Shown piece after piece: positions 7,998 to 14,992 of a DNA stretch of 64,000 bases. The notes below the pieces were generated by a model, which saw only the letters and a list, made by a program, of their open reading frames with translations, ran no database searches and was not told the DNA's origin. Made by a program: the position numbers and the translations under genes. Source of the DNA: Streptomyces sp. NRRL F-2664 (GTDB lineage Bacteria > Actinomycetota > Actinomycetes > Streptomycetales > Streptomycetaceae); NCBI RefSeq assembly GCF_000719345.1, contig NZ_JOFX01000025.1, positions 1 to 64,000 of the forward strand. Direction: 5' to 3'. Within the stretch, counting starts at the first letter, position 1. Each line of letters starts with the position of its first letter.

Positions 7998-9206
7998 TCA
8001 TTCCTGCTGCTCGGAGCGTCCGCGCCACCGGGTCCACACCCGCAGGCGGCCGGTGTGCCGCGTACGGGTGTGCTTGTCCAGCTCCTCCAGCAGGCGCTGG
8101 GAACGCTTCTCCACGCCCAGCTCGTCGAGGACCCTGTCGATCTCGCTCAGCAGCGCGCCGCGCAACTGCCAGTGCTCGGGGTCCTCCTGGGCGGCGGCCA
8201 GCAACAGGTCCGCGAGCCGGTCGCGGTGACCGCGGGCGACGGCCAGCTCTCCGGTCAGGCGGGCCTCGGCCTCCTCCGCGTTGGCACTCACCTGTGCCGT
8301 GATCAGCTGGGCGAAGCTCTCCACGGCGATCGCGGTGTGGCGCAGGACCTCGCGCAGCGCGGCCGCGGTCTCGGGTTCGAAGAGCGGGCCGTCACGCCGG
8401 GCCTTGGCCAGGTCCGTCAACGTCCGGCAGGCCACCCGGAGCACCACGGCGCAGATCTCCAAGGTGTCCAGGCCCGTCCGCAGCACCAGCCGGAACAGCA
8501 GCCCCTCCTTGACGCGGGGATTGAGCCGGATGCTGTCCTCGGCCTGCCGCAGGGCGGTGTCGACCTGCGCGATGTCGTTGTCGAGGCGGCGTGCCTCGTG
8601 CAGCCGGGCGGCGGCCTGCTCCACCCGGCCGGGGCCGAGGGACTCCTCGCCGAGGTGGTCGAGCAGGCGGCTCATGCGCTGGGCGAGATCGGTGATCGCG
8701 GCGCCCGCCGGGCCGATCCACAAGGGCGGCGCCAGCAGGAGGTTGACCAGCAGCCCGACCACCGCGCCGATGACGGTCTCCAGCACCCGGTCCCAGGCGG
8801 TGTTCGCCACCTGGGTGACGCCGAGGACCAGCATGGCGCTGATCGCGACCTCGGGCACGAACTCGTCGACGCGCACCAGATGGCCCACCACCAGGGAGGC
8901 AAGGATCAGCAGTCCCAGGCTCCACCAGGTCAGGCCCACCAAGGCGCTGAAGCCGATGGCGATGAGGACGCCGACGACCACCGAGTTGACCCGGCGGATA
9001 CTGGTGGTCAACGTGGAGTAGAGCGTGACCTGGACGACGAGCAGCGCCGTGAGTGGCGCGGTCAGCGGGTTCGGCTCGCTGCTCAGGCGCAGCGCGACGA
9101 CGTAGCTGATCACGGCCGCGGCGGTGGAGCGGAGCGCCTGGACGGCGACCGGCTCGCGGCGGCGCCGTACGACACGGGTGGCGAAGCTGCTGATCGTTTC
9201 CGACAT
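7998..9206 (-). CDS. FUSC/aromatic acid exporter family membrane protein
   Basis: A 402-residue protein. The first about 165 residues contain roughly five to six hydrophobic helices (SLGLLILASLVVGHLVRV, VIGAVVGLLVNLLLAPPLWI), and the remaining 230 residues form a long helical cytoplasmic domain rich in Leu, Arg and Glu. This is the layout of FUSC/ArAE family proteins, the half-size version related to p-hydroxybenzoic acid efflux components. ATG at 9206 is chosen because the N-terminal similarity begins there; the upstream open frame is antisense noise. Substrate is unknown. The C terminus is basic (TRWRGRSEQQE). Confidence 0.8.
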   Translation of the reverse strand: MSETISSFATRVVRRRREPVAVQALRSTAAAVISYVVALRLSSEPNPLTAPLTALLVVQVTLYSTLTTSIRRVNSVVVGVLIAIGFSALVGLTWWSLGLLILASLVVGHLVRVDEFVPEVAISAMLVLGVTQVANTAWDRVLETVIGAVVGLLVNLLLAPPLWIGPAGAAITDLAQRMSRLLDHLGEESLGPGRVEQAAARLHEARRLDNDIAQVDTALRQAEDSIRLNPRVKEGLLFRLVLRTGLDTLEICAVVLRVACRTLTDLAKARRDGPLFEPETAAALREVLRHTAIAVESFAQLITAQVSANAEEAEARLTGELAVARGHRDRLADLLLAAAQEDPEHWQLRGALLSEIDRVLDELGVEKRSQRLLEELDKHTRTRHTGRLRVWTRWRGRSEQQE

Positions 9207-9265
9207 GACTGGGCATCTTCCCAGCCTGTGCGGGATGACGCGTACCGGAACACACGGGTCCGCTC

Positions 9266-9290
9266 GTGTCGCGTGGGGCCCGCGGGGTAG
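9266..9290 (+). promoter_or_regulatory. Candidate SigB-type promoter
   Basis: GTGT at 9266-9269 and GGGTAG at 9285-9290 are separated by 15 bases. This resembles the Streptomyces stress sigma consensus GTTT-N14-16-GGGTAY. It lies 67 bases before a small hydrophilic protein of the kind often controlled by SigB. One mismatch in each box keeps this a moderate call. Confidence 0.4.
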
Positions 9291-9356
9291 ACGGTGGAAG
9301 TCCGAAAGTCGAAGTGCGAAGTCCGCGTCGATCGGATCTACGAGGGAGCAACAGCC

Positions 9357-9542
9357 ATGAAGGGTACGGAGGACAGGCGTCAGGAGCCGGTCGGCGGCCG
9401 CGAGGAGCACGCGCAGGAGCACCCCGGTCCCGACCCGGTGCACCCCGAGGCCAGCAAGCCGGTCGCCGGCAAGACTCCGGAGGAGCTGCGCAGGCGGCAG
9501 GAGCAGAAGATGTCCCACCCGCAGGACCGGGACGCCGACTGA
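9357..9542 (+). CDS. Small hydrophilic protein, function unknown
   Basis: A 61-residue, highly charged and probably disordered protein rich in Glu, Gln, Arg, His and Pro (GGREEHAQEHPGPDPVHPEA), without hydrophobic segments or cysteines. GAGGGAG is nine bases before the ATG. A candidate stress-sigma promoter lies upstream. Small proteins of this composition are common in Streptomyces and often stress-induced, but no family was recognised with certainty. It converges with the next gene with a 29-bp gap. Confidence 0.65.
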   Translation: MKGTEDRRQEPVGGREEHAQEHPGPDPVHPEASKPVAGKTPEELRRRQEQKMSHPQDRDAD

Positions 9543-9571
9543 CGGCGCCGACCGGCGGCCGGCCGCACCGT

Positions 9572-9937
9572 TCAGGGGCCTTCGTCGTAGGTGCCGGCCT
9601 CGACCTCCAGGGCCAGTTCCTGGAGGACCTCGATCGAGGAGATGTCCGACCGTCCGCTGTCGTGGGCGATGGCCAGGCTGGTGAAGGCCAGGCTGAAACC
9701 GGACACCATCGTGTGCAGGGCCGGGCCGAGCGCCTCGGCCACCAGGGTCGCCACCTGCTGCGGCGACGCGTCGGCGGGCACGCTGATCGACGGCAGCATC
9801 TCGTTCAGGAGCTGCGTGGCCACTCCGGCCGTACCGGCCGGGGTGTCCGCGTCCTCACCCGCCTCGGCGGCCCGGCGGATGTCCTGGGCCTCGGTGAGGA
9901 TGCCGATCACTCGCCTGAGTACGTCTGCGCGTTCCAT
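9572..9937 (-). CDS. Conserved helical protein, function unknown
   Basis: A 121-residue acidic, probably all-helical protein (ERADVLRRVIGILTEAQDI near the N terminus, VATLVAEALGPALHTMVSGF in the middle). There is no signal peptide and no recognised catalytic motif. Codon use has the strong GC third-position bias of a real gene. The ATG at 9937 has only a weak ribosome-binding site, so the start is less certain than the frame. It is divergent from a phosphohistidine phosphatase-like gene. No function can be proposed. Confidence 0.65.
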   Translation of the reverse strand: MERADVLRRVIGILTEAQDIRRAAEAGEDADTPAGTAGVATQLLNEMLPSISVPADASPQQVATLVAEALGPALHTMVSGFSLAFTSLAIAHDSGRSDISSIEVLQELALEVEAGTYDEGP

Positions 9938-10070
9938 CCTGCGGAGCCTAGTCCGCCCCCGGCGGGTGCGGACGGGTGCGGGTGCGCGCGCCGCGGACCG
10001 CCCGCACCATGACCGTGAGTGCCGCGACCGTGTGCGCGGCGAGCGGGAACCAGCCTCAAGGGAGACCGCC

Positions 10071-10610
10071 ATGTCCTCGGACCACCCAGCGCCCGACCCG
10101 ACCGGGTGCCGCCTGCTGCTGGTACGCCACGCAAAGGCGGTACCGAAGGGGGACCCGGCCGACGACTTCGAGCGCGCCCTGGGCGAGCGCGGCAAGGCCG
10201 ACGCGCCCCGGACGGGACGCTGGCTGGCGGAGCAGGGCCACGCGCCTGAGCTGACGGTGTGCTCGCCCTCGCGCAGGACCCGGCAGACCTGGCAGCTGAT
10301 GGTGCCCGCCCTGCCGGATCCGCCCGACGCGGTCTACGACGAACGGCTCTACAACGCGGCGCCGAGCGCACTGGTCACCGTACTGGCGGAGCGCGCAGCG
10401 GGCCTCGGCTGCGTGGCGCTGGTCGGCCACAACAGCGGCATCCACGAGCTGGCCACGGCCCTGTGCGGAGCGGGGCCCGCGGAACTCCTGGAGCAGCTGC
10501 GGGACGGTTTCCCCACGTCGGGGGTCGTGGTGGTGGACCTGCCGGGCGGCTGGGCGGACCTGGCCCCCGGAAGGGGGCGCCTGGTCGCCATGTGGTCACC
10601 GCCGCACTGA
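10071..10610 (+). CDS. SixA-like histidine phosphatase
   Basis: A 179-residue member of the histidine phosphatase superfamily. The N-terminal RHG-type motif is present as LLLVRHAKAVP (His20 is the phospho-accepting residue), and the second catalytic histidine is in ALVGHNSGIHEL. The short length, and Ala in place of Gly after the catalytic His, are typical of SixA-type enzymes that remove phosphate from histidine on signalling proteins. AAGGGAG precedes the ATG. The enzyme is cytosolic and its target protein is unknown. It converges with a DUF5709 gene. Confidence 0.88.
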   Translation: MSSDHPAPDPTGCRLLLVRHAKAVPKGDPADDFERALGERGKADAPRTGRWLAEQGHAPELTVCSPSRRTRQTWQLMVPALPDPPDAVYDERLYNAAPSALVTVLAERAAGLGCVALVGHNSGIHELATALCGAGPAELLEQLRDGFPTSGVVVVDLPGGWADLAPGRGRLVAMWSPPH

Positions 10611-10652
10611 CGCCCGAGCCGATCGGCCGCGGCGGTCGGCGCGGGGCGGCTG

Positions 10653-11111
10653 TCATGCGTCGGGGTCCTCGGCGGGCGGCAGCTCGTCGACGACGTGGAC
10701 CGCGGCCTCCTCGGCCGAGGCCGCGCCCCCGTCGATGCCGACGTCACGGGCCAATATCGACAGGTGGCGCTGCGCGGCCGAGTCGTCCACCGCGGCCAGC
10801 CGGCCCGCCCGGTCCGGGCCGCCGAGCAGGGCGTCGCCGGCCTCGTCCGATCCCTCGTCCTCCTCCGACACCTCCGGCTGTTCGCGGGCGAGACGCTGTT
10901 CGAGCGTCTCGCCGCTGTGCGCCTCCGCGGCGGTGGTGCCCCGGTCGTCGACCGCCAGCGGGCGGTCGACGGGCACGTACGCGGTGTCGAGGGTGTCGTC
11001 GAGGCCCGGCTCGTCCAGGGTGTTCTCCAGGTCCGGTTGCGCCTCGGCGGACTCGTCGGTCTCCTGCGGCTGGTAGACGTCGTCGCCATAAGAATCGTCG
11101 GCGCTGCTCAT
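10653..11111 (-). CDS. DUF5709 domain protein
   Basis: A 152-residue, very acidic, probably disordered protein. It matches the DUF5709 pattern of actinobacteria in order: SYGDDVYQP at the start, LDEPGLDDTLDTAYVPVDRP in the middle, GETLEQRLAREQPEVS, then DVGIDGGAASAEEAAVHVV at the end. No enzyme motif or membrane segment is present. Members are widespread in Streptomyces and of unknown role; some are stress-associated. It sits next to a STAS regulator on the same strand but has its own start region. Confidence 0.88.
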   Translation of the reverse strand: MSSADDSYGDDVYQPQETDESAEAQPDLENTLDEPGLDDTLDTAYVPVDRPLAVDDRGTTAAEAHSGETLEQRLAREQPEVSEEDEGSDEAGDALLGGPDRAGRLAAVDDSAAQRHLSILARDVGIDGGAASAEEAAVHVVDELPPAEDPDA

Positions 11112-11181
11112 CGGGGGTCTCCGTTCGGTGGGGGTCGGCGGTCGGCACGGCGCCGACCGGGCGCTGCTCTCCTTGGTGCGC

Positions 11182-11532
11182 TCAGCCGGGCACGGAGGCG
11201 TCCAGGGGGAAGGAGCGGCTGGAGTCGGTCGTGTCGAGCAGCCGCAGCAGCTGGTGGCTGGGCGCCGCCAGGCGCAGGACGTGGCCCGTCAGGGCGGCCG
11301 TCCGCCGGGCGTCCAGAAGGATGTTGAGACCCGTGGAGTCGCAGAAGGAGGAGTTCCGCAGGTCGACGACGACCTCGGCACCCCTCGCGGCCCACGACAG
11401 GGCGGCGGCCAGCGTCTCGCGCAGTGCGCCCGCGTGGTCCAGGTCCATGTCGCCCCGCACCGGCACCACGTACGGGTCGGGGTGCTCGAGACCGGTGGCG
11501 GCCTCCGGTACGGGCGCGTGCTCGGCAACCAT
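11182..11532 (-). CDS. STAS-domain anti-sigma factor antagonist
   Basis: A 116-residue single STAS domain (SpoIIAA/RsbV/BldG type). The phosphorylation loop is NSSFCDSTGLN, with Ser66 as the expected phospho-acceptor for an anti-sigma kinase. When unphosphorylated, such proteins bind the kinase and free its sigma factor. ATG at 11532 has AGGAGG seven bases upstream; the longer frame start is not preferred. A SigB/SigF-type sigma factor and a PP2C phosphatase occur elsewhere in the window, but no anti-sigma kinase is adjacent, so the partner is unknown. Confidence 0.9.
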   Translation of the reverse strand: MVAEHAPVPEAATGLEHPDPYVVPVRGDMDLDHAGALRETLAAALSWAARGAEVVVDLRNSSFCDSTGLNILLDARRTAALTGHVLRLAAPSHQLLRLLDTTDSSRSFPLDASVPG

Positions 11533-11633
11533 GACGTACCTCCTCGTACGAGGAGCACCTGCCCGGCGCGGCACCTCATAACCGTCCTCCCGGCCGGGGG
11601 ACCGCGCTGCGGCACCGGGCGCATACTGGGCGC

Positions 11634-12551
11634 ATGGCGAGCCCGACCACGGCCGTCCGCAGGATCAGGCGGCAAGCCGGCGAAGCGGTGTTCCTGCGCG
11701 TCGCCGGGCCCGACGGCGCCCGCAACCGGGAGCGGATCCACCTGGCCCCCGGGCCCCGGTGGTTCGCCCCGGACCGGCCGGTCAGACGGGTGCACGGCGA
11801 CGCCTCCATGTTCGTCGGGGGCCTTGCCGCACTGCTGCTGCAGTCCTTGCACCCCGTGGCGATGGCCGCCGTCGCGGCGCACTCCGGGTACCGCGGCGAC
11901 CCCTGGGGGCGCCTGCAGCGCACCAGCACCTTCCTGGCGGTCACCACCTTCGGCGCGAGCGCCGACGCCGACGCGGCGGTGGCGCGCGTCCGCGCGGTGC
12001 ACGCCCGCATCCGGGGCCGGACGGGCGACGGCGTCCCCTACCGGGCCGACGATCCGGAGCTGCTGTCCTGGGTGCACCTCGCCGAGGCGTACTGCTTCCT
12101 GCGCGCCCACCAGCGGTACGGAAGGCATCCGCTGGATCCGGCGGGCTGTGATGCGTACCTGGCCGACACGGCGCGGGTGGCCCGGGCCCTGGGCGTGGAG
12201 CGGCCGCCGGAGAACGTGCGGGAACTGGCGGCGGGGATGGCCCGGTACAGGCCCTGCCTGCGGGTGACGGACGCGTCGAGGGACACGGCCCGTTTCCTGC
12301 TGACCGATCCGCCGCTGCCCGGGCCCGCGCGCCTGCCGTACGCGCTGCTGGCGGCGGCGGCCGTCGACCTGTTGCCGCCGTGGGCACGGGCGGCCGTCAC
12401 CACGGGGTCGGGATGCGCGGCCGGGCGGCTACCGGCTCCGGCCGCCCGCGCGGGAGGCCGGGCGGTGACCTGGGCGATCCGCTGGGCCCTGCCCCCGGCT
12501 CCGCCGGCGGCGACCGCAAGATCGGCGCCGGCCGGCGGGGTGGGACACTGA
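11634..12551 (+). CDS. MpaB/DUF2236 family oxygenase-like protein
   Basis: A 305-residue protein with the hallmark DUF2236 signature LLLQSLHPVAMAAVAAHSGY-x-DPWGRLQRTSTF, which holds the haem-binding His in latex-clearing protein Lcp and MpaB. A second conserved block, WVHLAEAYCFLRAHQRYG, follows at about residue 145. The C-terminal 40 residues are Ala/Pro-rich and low-complexity. No signal peptide is visible, unlike secreted Lcp enzymes, so a cytosolic oxygenase or haem protein is likely. A hexanucleotide repeat follows the stop codon. Substrate is unknown. Confidence 0.85.
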   Translation: MASPTTAVRRIRRQAGEAVFLRVAGPDGARNRERIHLAPGPRWFAPDRPVRRVHGDASMFVGGLAALLLQSLHPVAMAAVAAHSGYRGDPWGRLQRTSTFLAVTTFGASADADAAVARVRAVHARIRGRTGDGVPYRADDPELLSWVHLAEAYCFLRAHQRYGRHPLDPAGCDAYLADTARVARALGVERPPENVRELAAGMARYRPCLRVTDASRDTARFLLTDPPLPGPARLPYALLAAAAVDLLPPWARAAVTTGSGCAAGRLPAPAARAGGRAVTWAIRWALPPAPPAATARSAPAGGVGH

Positions 12552-12570
12552 GGGCATCCGCCCGCGCCCC

Positions 12571-12618
<48 letters not shown>

Positions 12619-12633
12619 AGAAGTGAACGACCG

Positions 12634-13038
12634 ATGACGCACCGGTTCCAGGAAGGCCAGCGGGTCCGTCTGGCGGCAGACCTCCGGCTGGCCGGACGGG
12701 TCGTCCCGGCCGAGGGCTCCGGGTCGGAAGAGGACGCCGCCGTCGGCACGCTGTCGCTCGCATCGGACACTCCGGGCACCGTCGAGCGGGTGGACGCGCC
12801 CCGGGAGCGCGAGCAGAGTCCCGCGGTGCGCGAGTACGTACGGCTGAAGGGGCTGTTGGACGACTTCGGCCACCAGATGCCCCCGGCGAGCAGGCAGCAG
12901 CTCGTGGAGCAGATCGCCTCCCTGGAACCGGAGTGGACCGCCCACCGCGCACACGGGCCGCGGGTGACGGTCCGGGTCCGCCTCGACAACGGGTTCGTCC
13001 TCGACGACGCTCGCGCGGACCTCTTCCGCCACGCCTGA
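12634..13038 (+). CDS. Conserved protein of unknown function
   Basis: A 134-residue cytosolic protein. The N-terminal 55 residues look like a small beta-barrel (FQEGQRVRLAADLRLAGRVV, GTLSLASDTPGTVERVD), a helical stretch follows (VREYVRLKGLLDDFGHQM), and the C terminus returns to strands (RVTVRVRLDNGFVLDDARAD). The repeat of beta-rich ends suggests an SH3-like or KOW-like fold, but no named family was recognised. CGGAGAAG precedes the ATG. The tandem hexamer repeat in its leader is the only unusual point. Confidence 0.65.
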   Translation: MTHRFQEGQRVRLAADLRLAGRVVPAEGSGSEEDAAVGTLSLASDTPGTVERVDAPREREQSPAVREYVRLKGLLDDFGHQMPPASRQQLVEQIASLEPEWTAHRAHGPRVTVRVRLDNGFVLDDARADLFRHA

Positions 13039-13320
13039 GGCGGCGAAGGGCGGCCCGCCCGGATTGCCCGGGCCCGCATCCCCGTGCGGGACCCGCTCGG
13101 GTTGCACGGCAGTTGGCTGCCTACGCAGGGGTGAACGCGGCCGTACCACCGCTCCCAGTGACGTTTCTGTGGTGAACCGGCTACGCCGTCGGGGTGAGTA
13201 AAGCCTTCATCCGCGAAAGTTCTGCACTTCGCCAAGGAAGGATCTGCTTCAGGTAAAGAGCCCTGGTGGCGCGGCTCTTTGCCCTCCCTGTGCCGATGCG
13301 CTCCTCGGAGGAACCGAACC
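13039..13320 (+). other. Unexplained leader region before the PEP mutase-like gene
   Basis: This 282-bp stretch has no credible gene. It holds a weak hairpin just after the previous stop (CCCGCA at 13073-13078, TGCGGG at 13085-13090). The second half is less GC-rich than its neighbours (ACCAC...GTGGT arms near 13145-13174, then GTGAGTAAAGCCTTCAT). A strong hairpin stands about 40 bases before the downstream start. It may be a long 5' leader with regulatory RNA structure, but no known riboswitch class was recognised. Confidence 0.4.
13255..13280 (+). promoter_or_regulatory. Leader hairpin upstream of PEP mutase-like gene
   Basis: AAAGAGCC at 13255-13262 pairs perfectly with GGCTCTTT at 13273-13280 across a 10-base loop. 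There is no U-tract afterwards (GCCCTCCC), so it is not a classical terminator for the upstream gene. Its place 40 bases before the start codon fits an RNA control element or a protein-binding palindrome. Confidence 0.45.
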
Positions 13321-14193
13321 ATGACTTACGGGAACAAGCTGCGGGAACAGATCGCCAAGCCGGGCACCACGCCGCTCATCGGGGTGTACGACATGTACTC
13401 GGCCTCGGTGGCGGCCGGGCACTACGACGGGATGTTCGTGTCCGGCTTCGGGTTCGCCGCCTCCTACTACGGACTGCCCGACATCGGATTCATCGCCTGG
13501 CCCGACATGGTGGCCTTCGTCCAGCGACTGCGCGGCGCCTTCCCCCGCCACCACCTGCTCGTCGACATCGACGACGGGTACGTGGACCCCGAAGTGGCCT
13601 GCCACGTCGTGGAGGGGCTGGAGCGGATGGGCGCCTCCGGCGTCATCCTGGAGGACCAGAAGCGCCCCCGGCGGTGCGGGCACGCCGACGGCAAGCAGGT
13701 GCTCCCGCTGCAGGAGTACCTGGAGAAGCTGGAGATGGTCCTGGCGACCCGCAAGGACCTGGTGGTCGTCGCACGGACCGACGCCACGGAGGAGGACGAC
13801 ATCATCCGCCGGGCGCAGGCCCTGGCGGCGACGGACGCGGACGTCGTACTCGTCGACGGGGTGCGCAGCGTGGAGTGGATCCGGCGGATCCGGGAGGCCG
13901 TGGGCGGCAAGCCGCTGCTGTTCAACCAGATCGCCGGCGGCAAGTCGCCGCGGCTCTCGCTGACCGAGCTGACCGACCTCGGCGTCGATCTGGCCATCTA
14001 CAGCACCCCCTGCCTGTTCGCCGCGCACAAGGCGATGGACACCGCCCTCGCCGAACTGCGGCTGGCCGACGGGCGGCTGCCCGCGGCCGACGGGGGCGAG
14101 GAGGTCGGGGTCGGCGAGTCCACGCGGCTGCTGACGAAGAACATCTCGCGCCACCACCCCGTACCGGTGGCCCGAGAGAGCGTGACGGTGTGA
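13321..14193 (+). CDS. Isocitrate lyase/PEP mutase superfamily enzyme
   Basis: A 290-residue TIM-barrel enzyme that makes or breaks C-C or P-C bonds next to a carboxylate. Metal-binding DIDDGY near residue 83 and VILEDQKRPRRCGH near residue 115 match the D-x-D and EDQ...(K/R)CGH motifs of 2-methylisocitrate lyases and carboxyphosphonoenolpyruvate mutases. The loop K-(K/R)-CGH has RRCGH here. GGAGGAA precedes the ATG. No phosphonate or methylcitrate genes are nearby, so the substrate stays open. The stop codon overlaps the start of a small exported protein by four bases. Confidence 0.88.
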   Translation: MTYGNKLREQIAKPGTTPLIGVYDMYSASVAAGHYDGMFVSGFGFAASYYGLPDIGFIAWPDMVAFVQRLRGAFPRHHLLVDIDDGYVDPEVACHVVEGLERMGASGVILEDQKRPRRCGHADGKQVLPLQEYLEKLEMVLATRKDLVVVARTDATEEDDIIRRAQALAATDADVVLVDGVRSVEWIRRIREAVGGKPLLFNQIAGGKSPRLSLTELTDLGVDLAIYSTPCLFAAHKAMDTALAELRLADGRLPAADGGEEVGVGESTRLLTKNISRHHPVPVARESVTV

Positions 14194-14444
14194 CGGGCGC
14201 ACGCTTGCGGGCCGCGGCCGCGCTCGCGGTGGCCCTCGTCGGCGGGGGCGCGACGCCGGCCGCCGCAGGGGGCAGCCTGATCACCGTGATCGACAACTCG
14301 CACTCCGACTCGGTGGTCGAGATCGACCGGGCGGCCAACCTCCAGAGCGGCAGCGGAACGGCGGGCAGCGACCACGACGGCGGCGCCGTCGAGGTGCTGG
14401 CCATGCTCCTCGGGGCGGCGCGGGCGGGCGACGAGGACGACTGA
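14190..14444 (+). CDS. Small secreted protein, function unknown
   Basis: An 84-residue protein whose GTG start overlaps the TGA of the upstream enzyme gene (GTGTGA), implying coupled translation. Residues 1-28 form a signal peptide (RAAAALAVALVGGGATPAAA with an A-x-A site). The mature part has a short beta-like segment (SLITVIDNSHSDSVVEIDRA) and an acidic end (RAGDEDD). No cysteines and no family recognised. Linkage of a secreted peptide to a cytosolic PEP mutase-like enzyme is odd. Confidence 0.6.
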   Translation: MTGARLRAAAALAVALVGGGATPAAAGGSLITVIDNSHSDSVVEIDRAANLQSGSGTAGSDHDGGAVEVLAMLLGAARAGDEDD

Positions 14445-14549
14445 GGAGCCGACGGGCCCGTGACGCCGAACGGCCGGTCCCGCCGAGGCGGGGCCGGCCG
14501 TTTGCGCGGTCGCGGTGCGCGCCCGGCCGCGCTCGCACGCCGGTGCGCG

Positions 14550-14594
14550 TGCCGTGGGTGCCGTGGCTGCCGTGGCTGCCGTGGCTGCCGTGGG
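14550..14594. repeat. Nine-base tandem repeat (TGCCGTGGC)n
   Basis: Five consecutive copies of TGCCGTGG followed by C or G occupy 45 bases in the convergent gap between two small exported protein genes. No gene runs through it convincingly. It could be a slippage product. If transcribed it would have little stable structure of its own. Confidence 0.85.
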
Positions 14595-14627
14595 AGATCC
14601 GTCCGTACCGGTGGTGCCCGGCCGCCC

Positions 14628-14849
14628 TCAGTCCTCGCCGGGCAGGTCCAGCTCCGCGACCACGTCGCCGAGATCGTCGGTCAGGTCGTCCGAGAGCTCG
14701 TCGACGGGGCCGTCGGCGGGTGCGGACGCCGCGGCGGGTGCGGCGGCCGCACCGACGGCGGCCGCGGCGGCATGGGCGGTGGCGGCGGCCGAGAGGGCGC
14801 AGCCCGCGAGGGCGAGGACAAGGGCGGCGGTTCGTACGTTCAGTCGCAT
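14628..14849 (-). CDS. Small secreted acidic protein, function unknown
   Basis: A 73-residue exported protein. Residues 1-27 are a clear Sec signal peptide (MRLNVRTAALVLALAGCALS, then AAATAHA). An Ala-rich linker leads into an acidic C-terminal amphipathic stretch (VDELSDDLTDDLGDVVAELD). A cysteine in the signal core is not in a convincing lipobox. It is divergent from a D-Ala-D-Ala carboxypeptidase gene. No family was recognised and the function is unknown. Confidence 0.6.
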   Translation of the reverse strand: MRLNVRTAALVLALAGCALSAAATAHAAAAAVGAAAAPAAASAPADGPVDELSDDLTDDLGDVVAELDLPGED

Positions 14850-14992
14850 GCCCTGGGAACGGTCCTGGCCGGCGGGGGGTCACCCGGTATGACCCGGGTG
14901 GATGCGGCCGGCGGTGGCATGCACCGCGGAACGGGCCGTGCCACGCTGGTCACAGCACTCGGGGACGGCAGCCGCGACGAACGGAGCGCGCT

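Noticed and set aside
11080..11100. TTA triplet in the DUF5709 gene
   Set aside because: On the minus strand it spans TCT-TAT codons (Ser-Tyr) and is out of frame.
13186..13220. Minus-strand leader peptide MKALLTPTA with a TTA codon
   Set aside because: It has no ribosome-binding site, is only nine residues long and no gene follows it on that strand in suitable distance.
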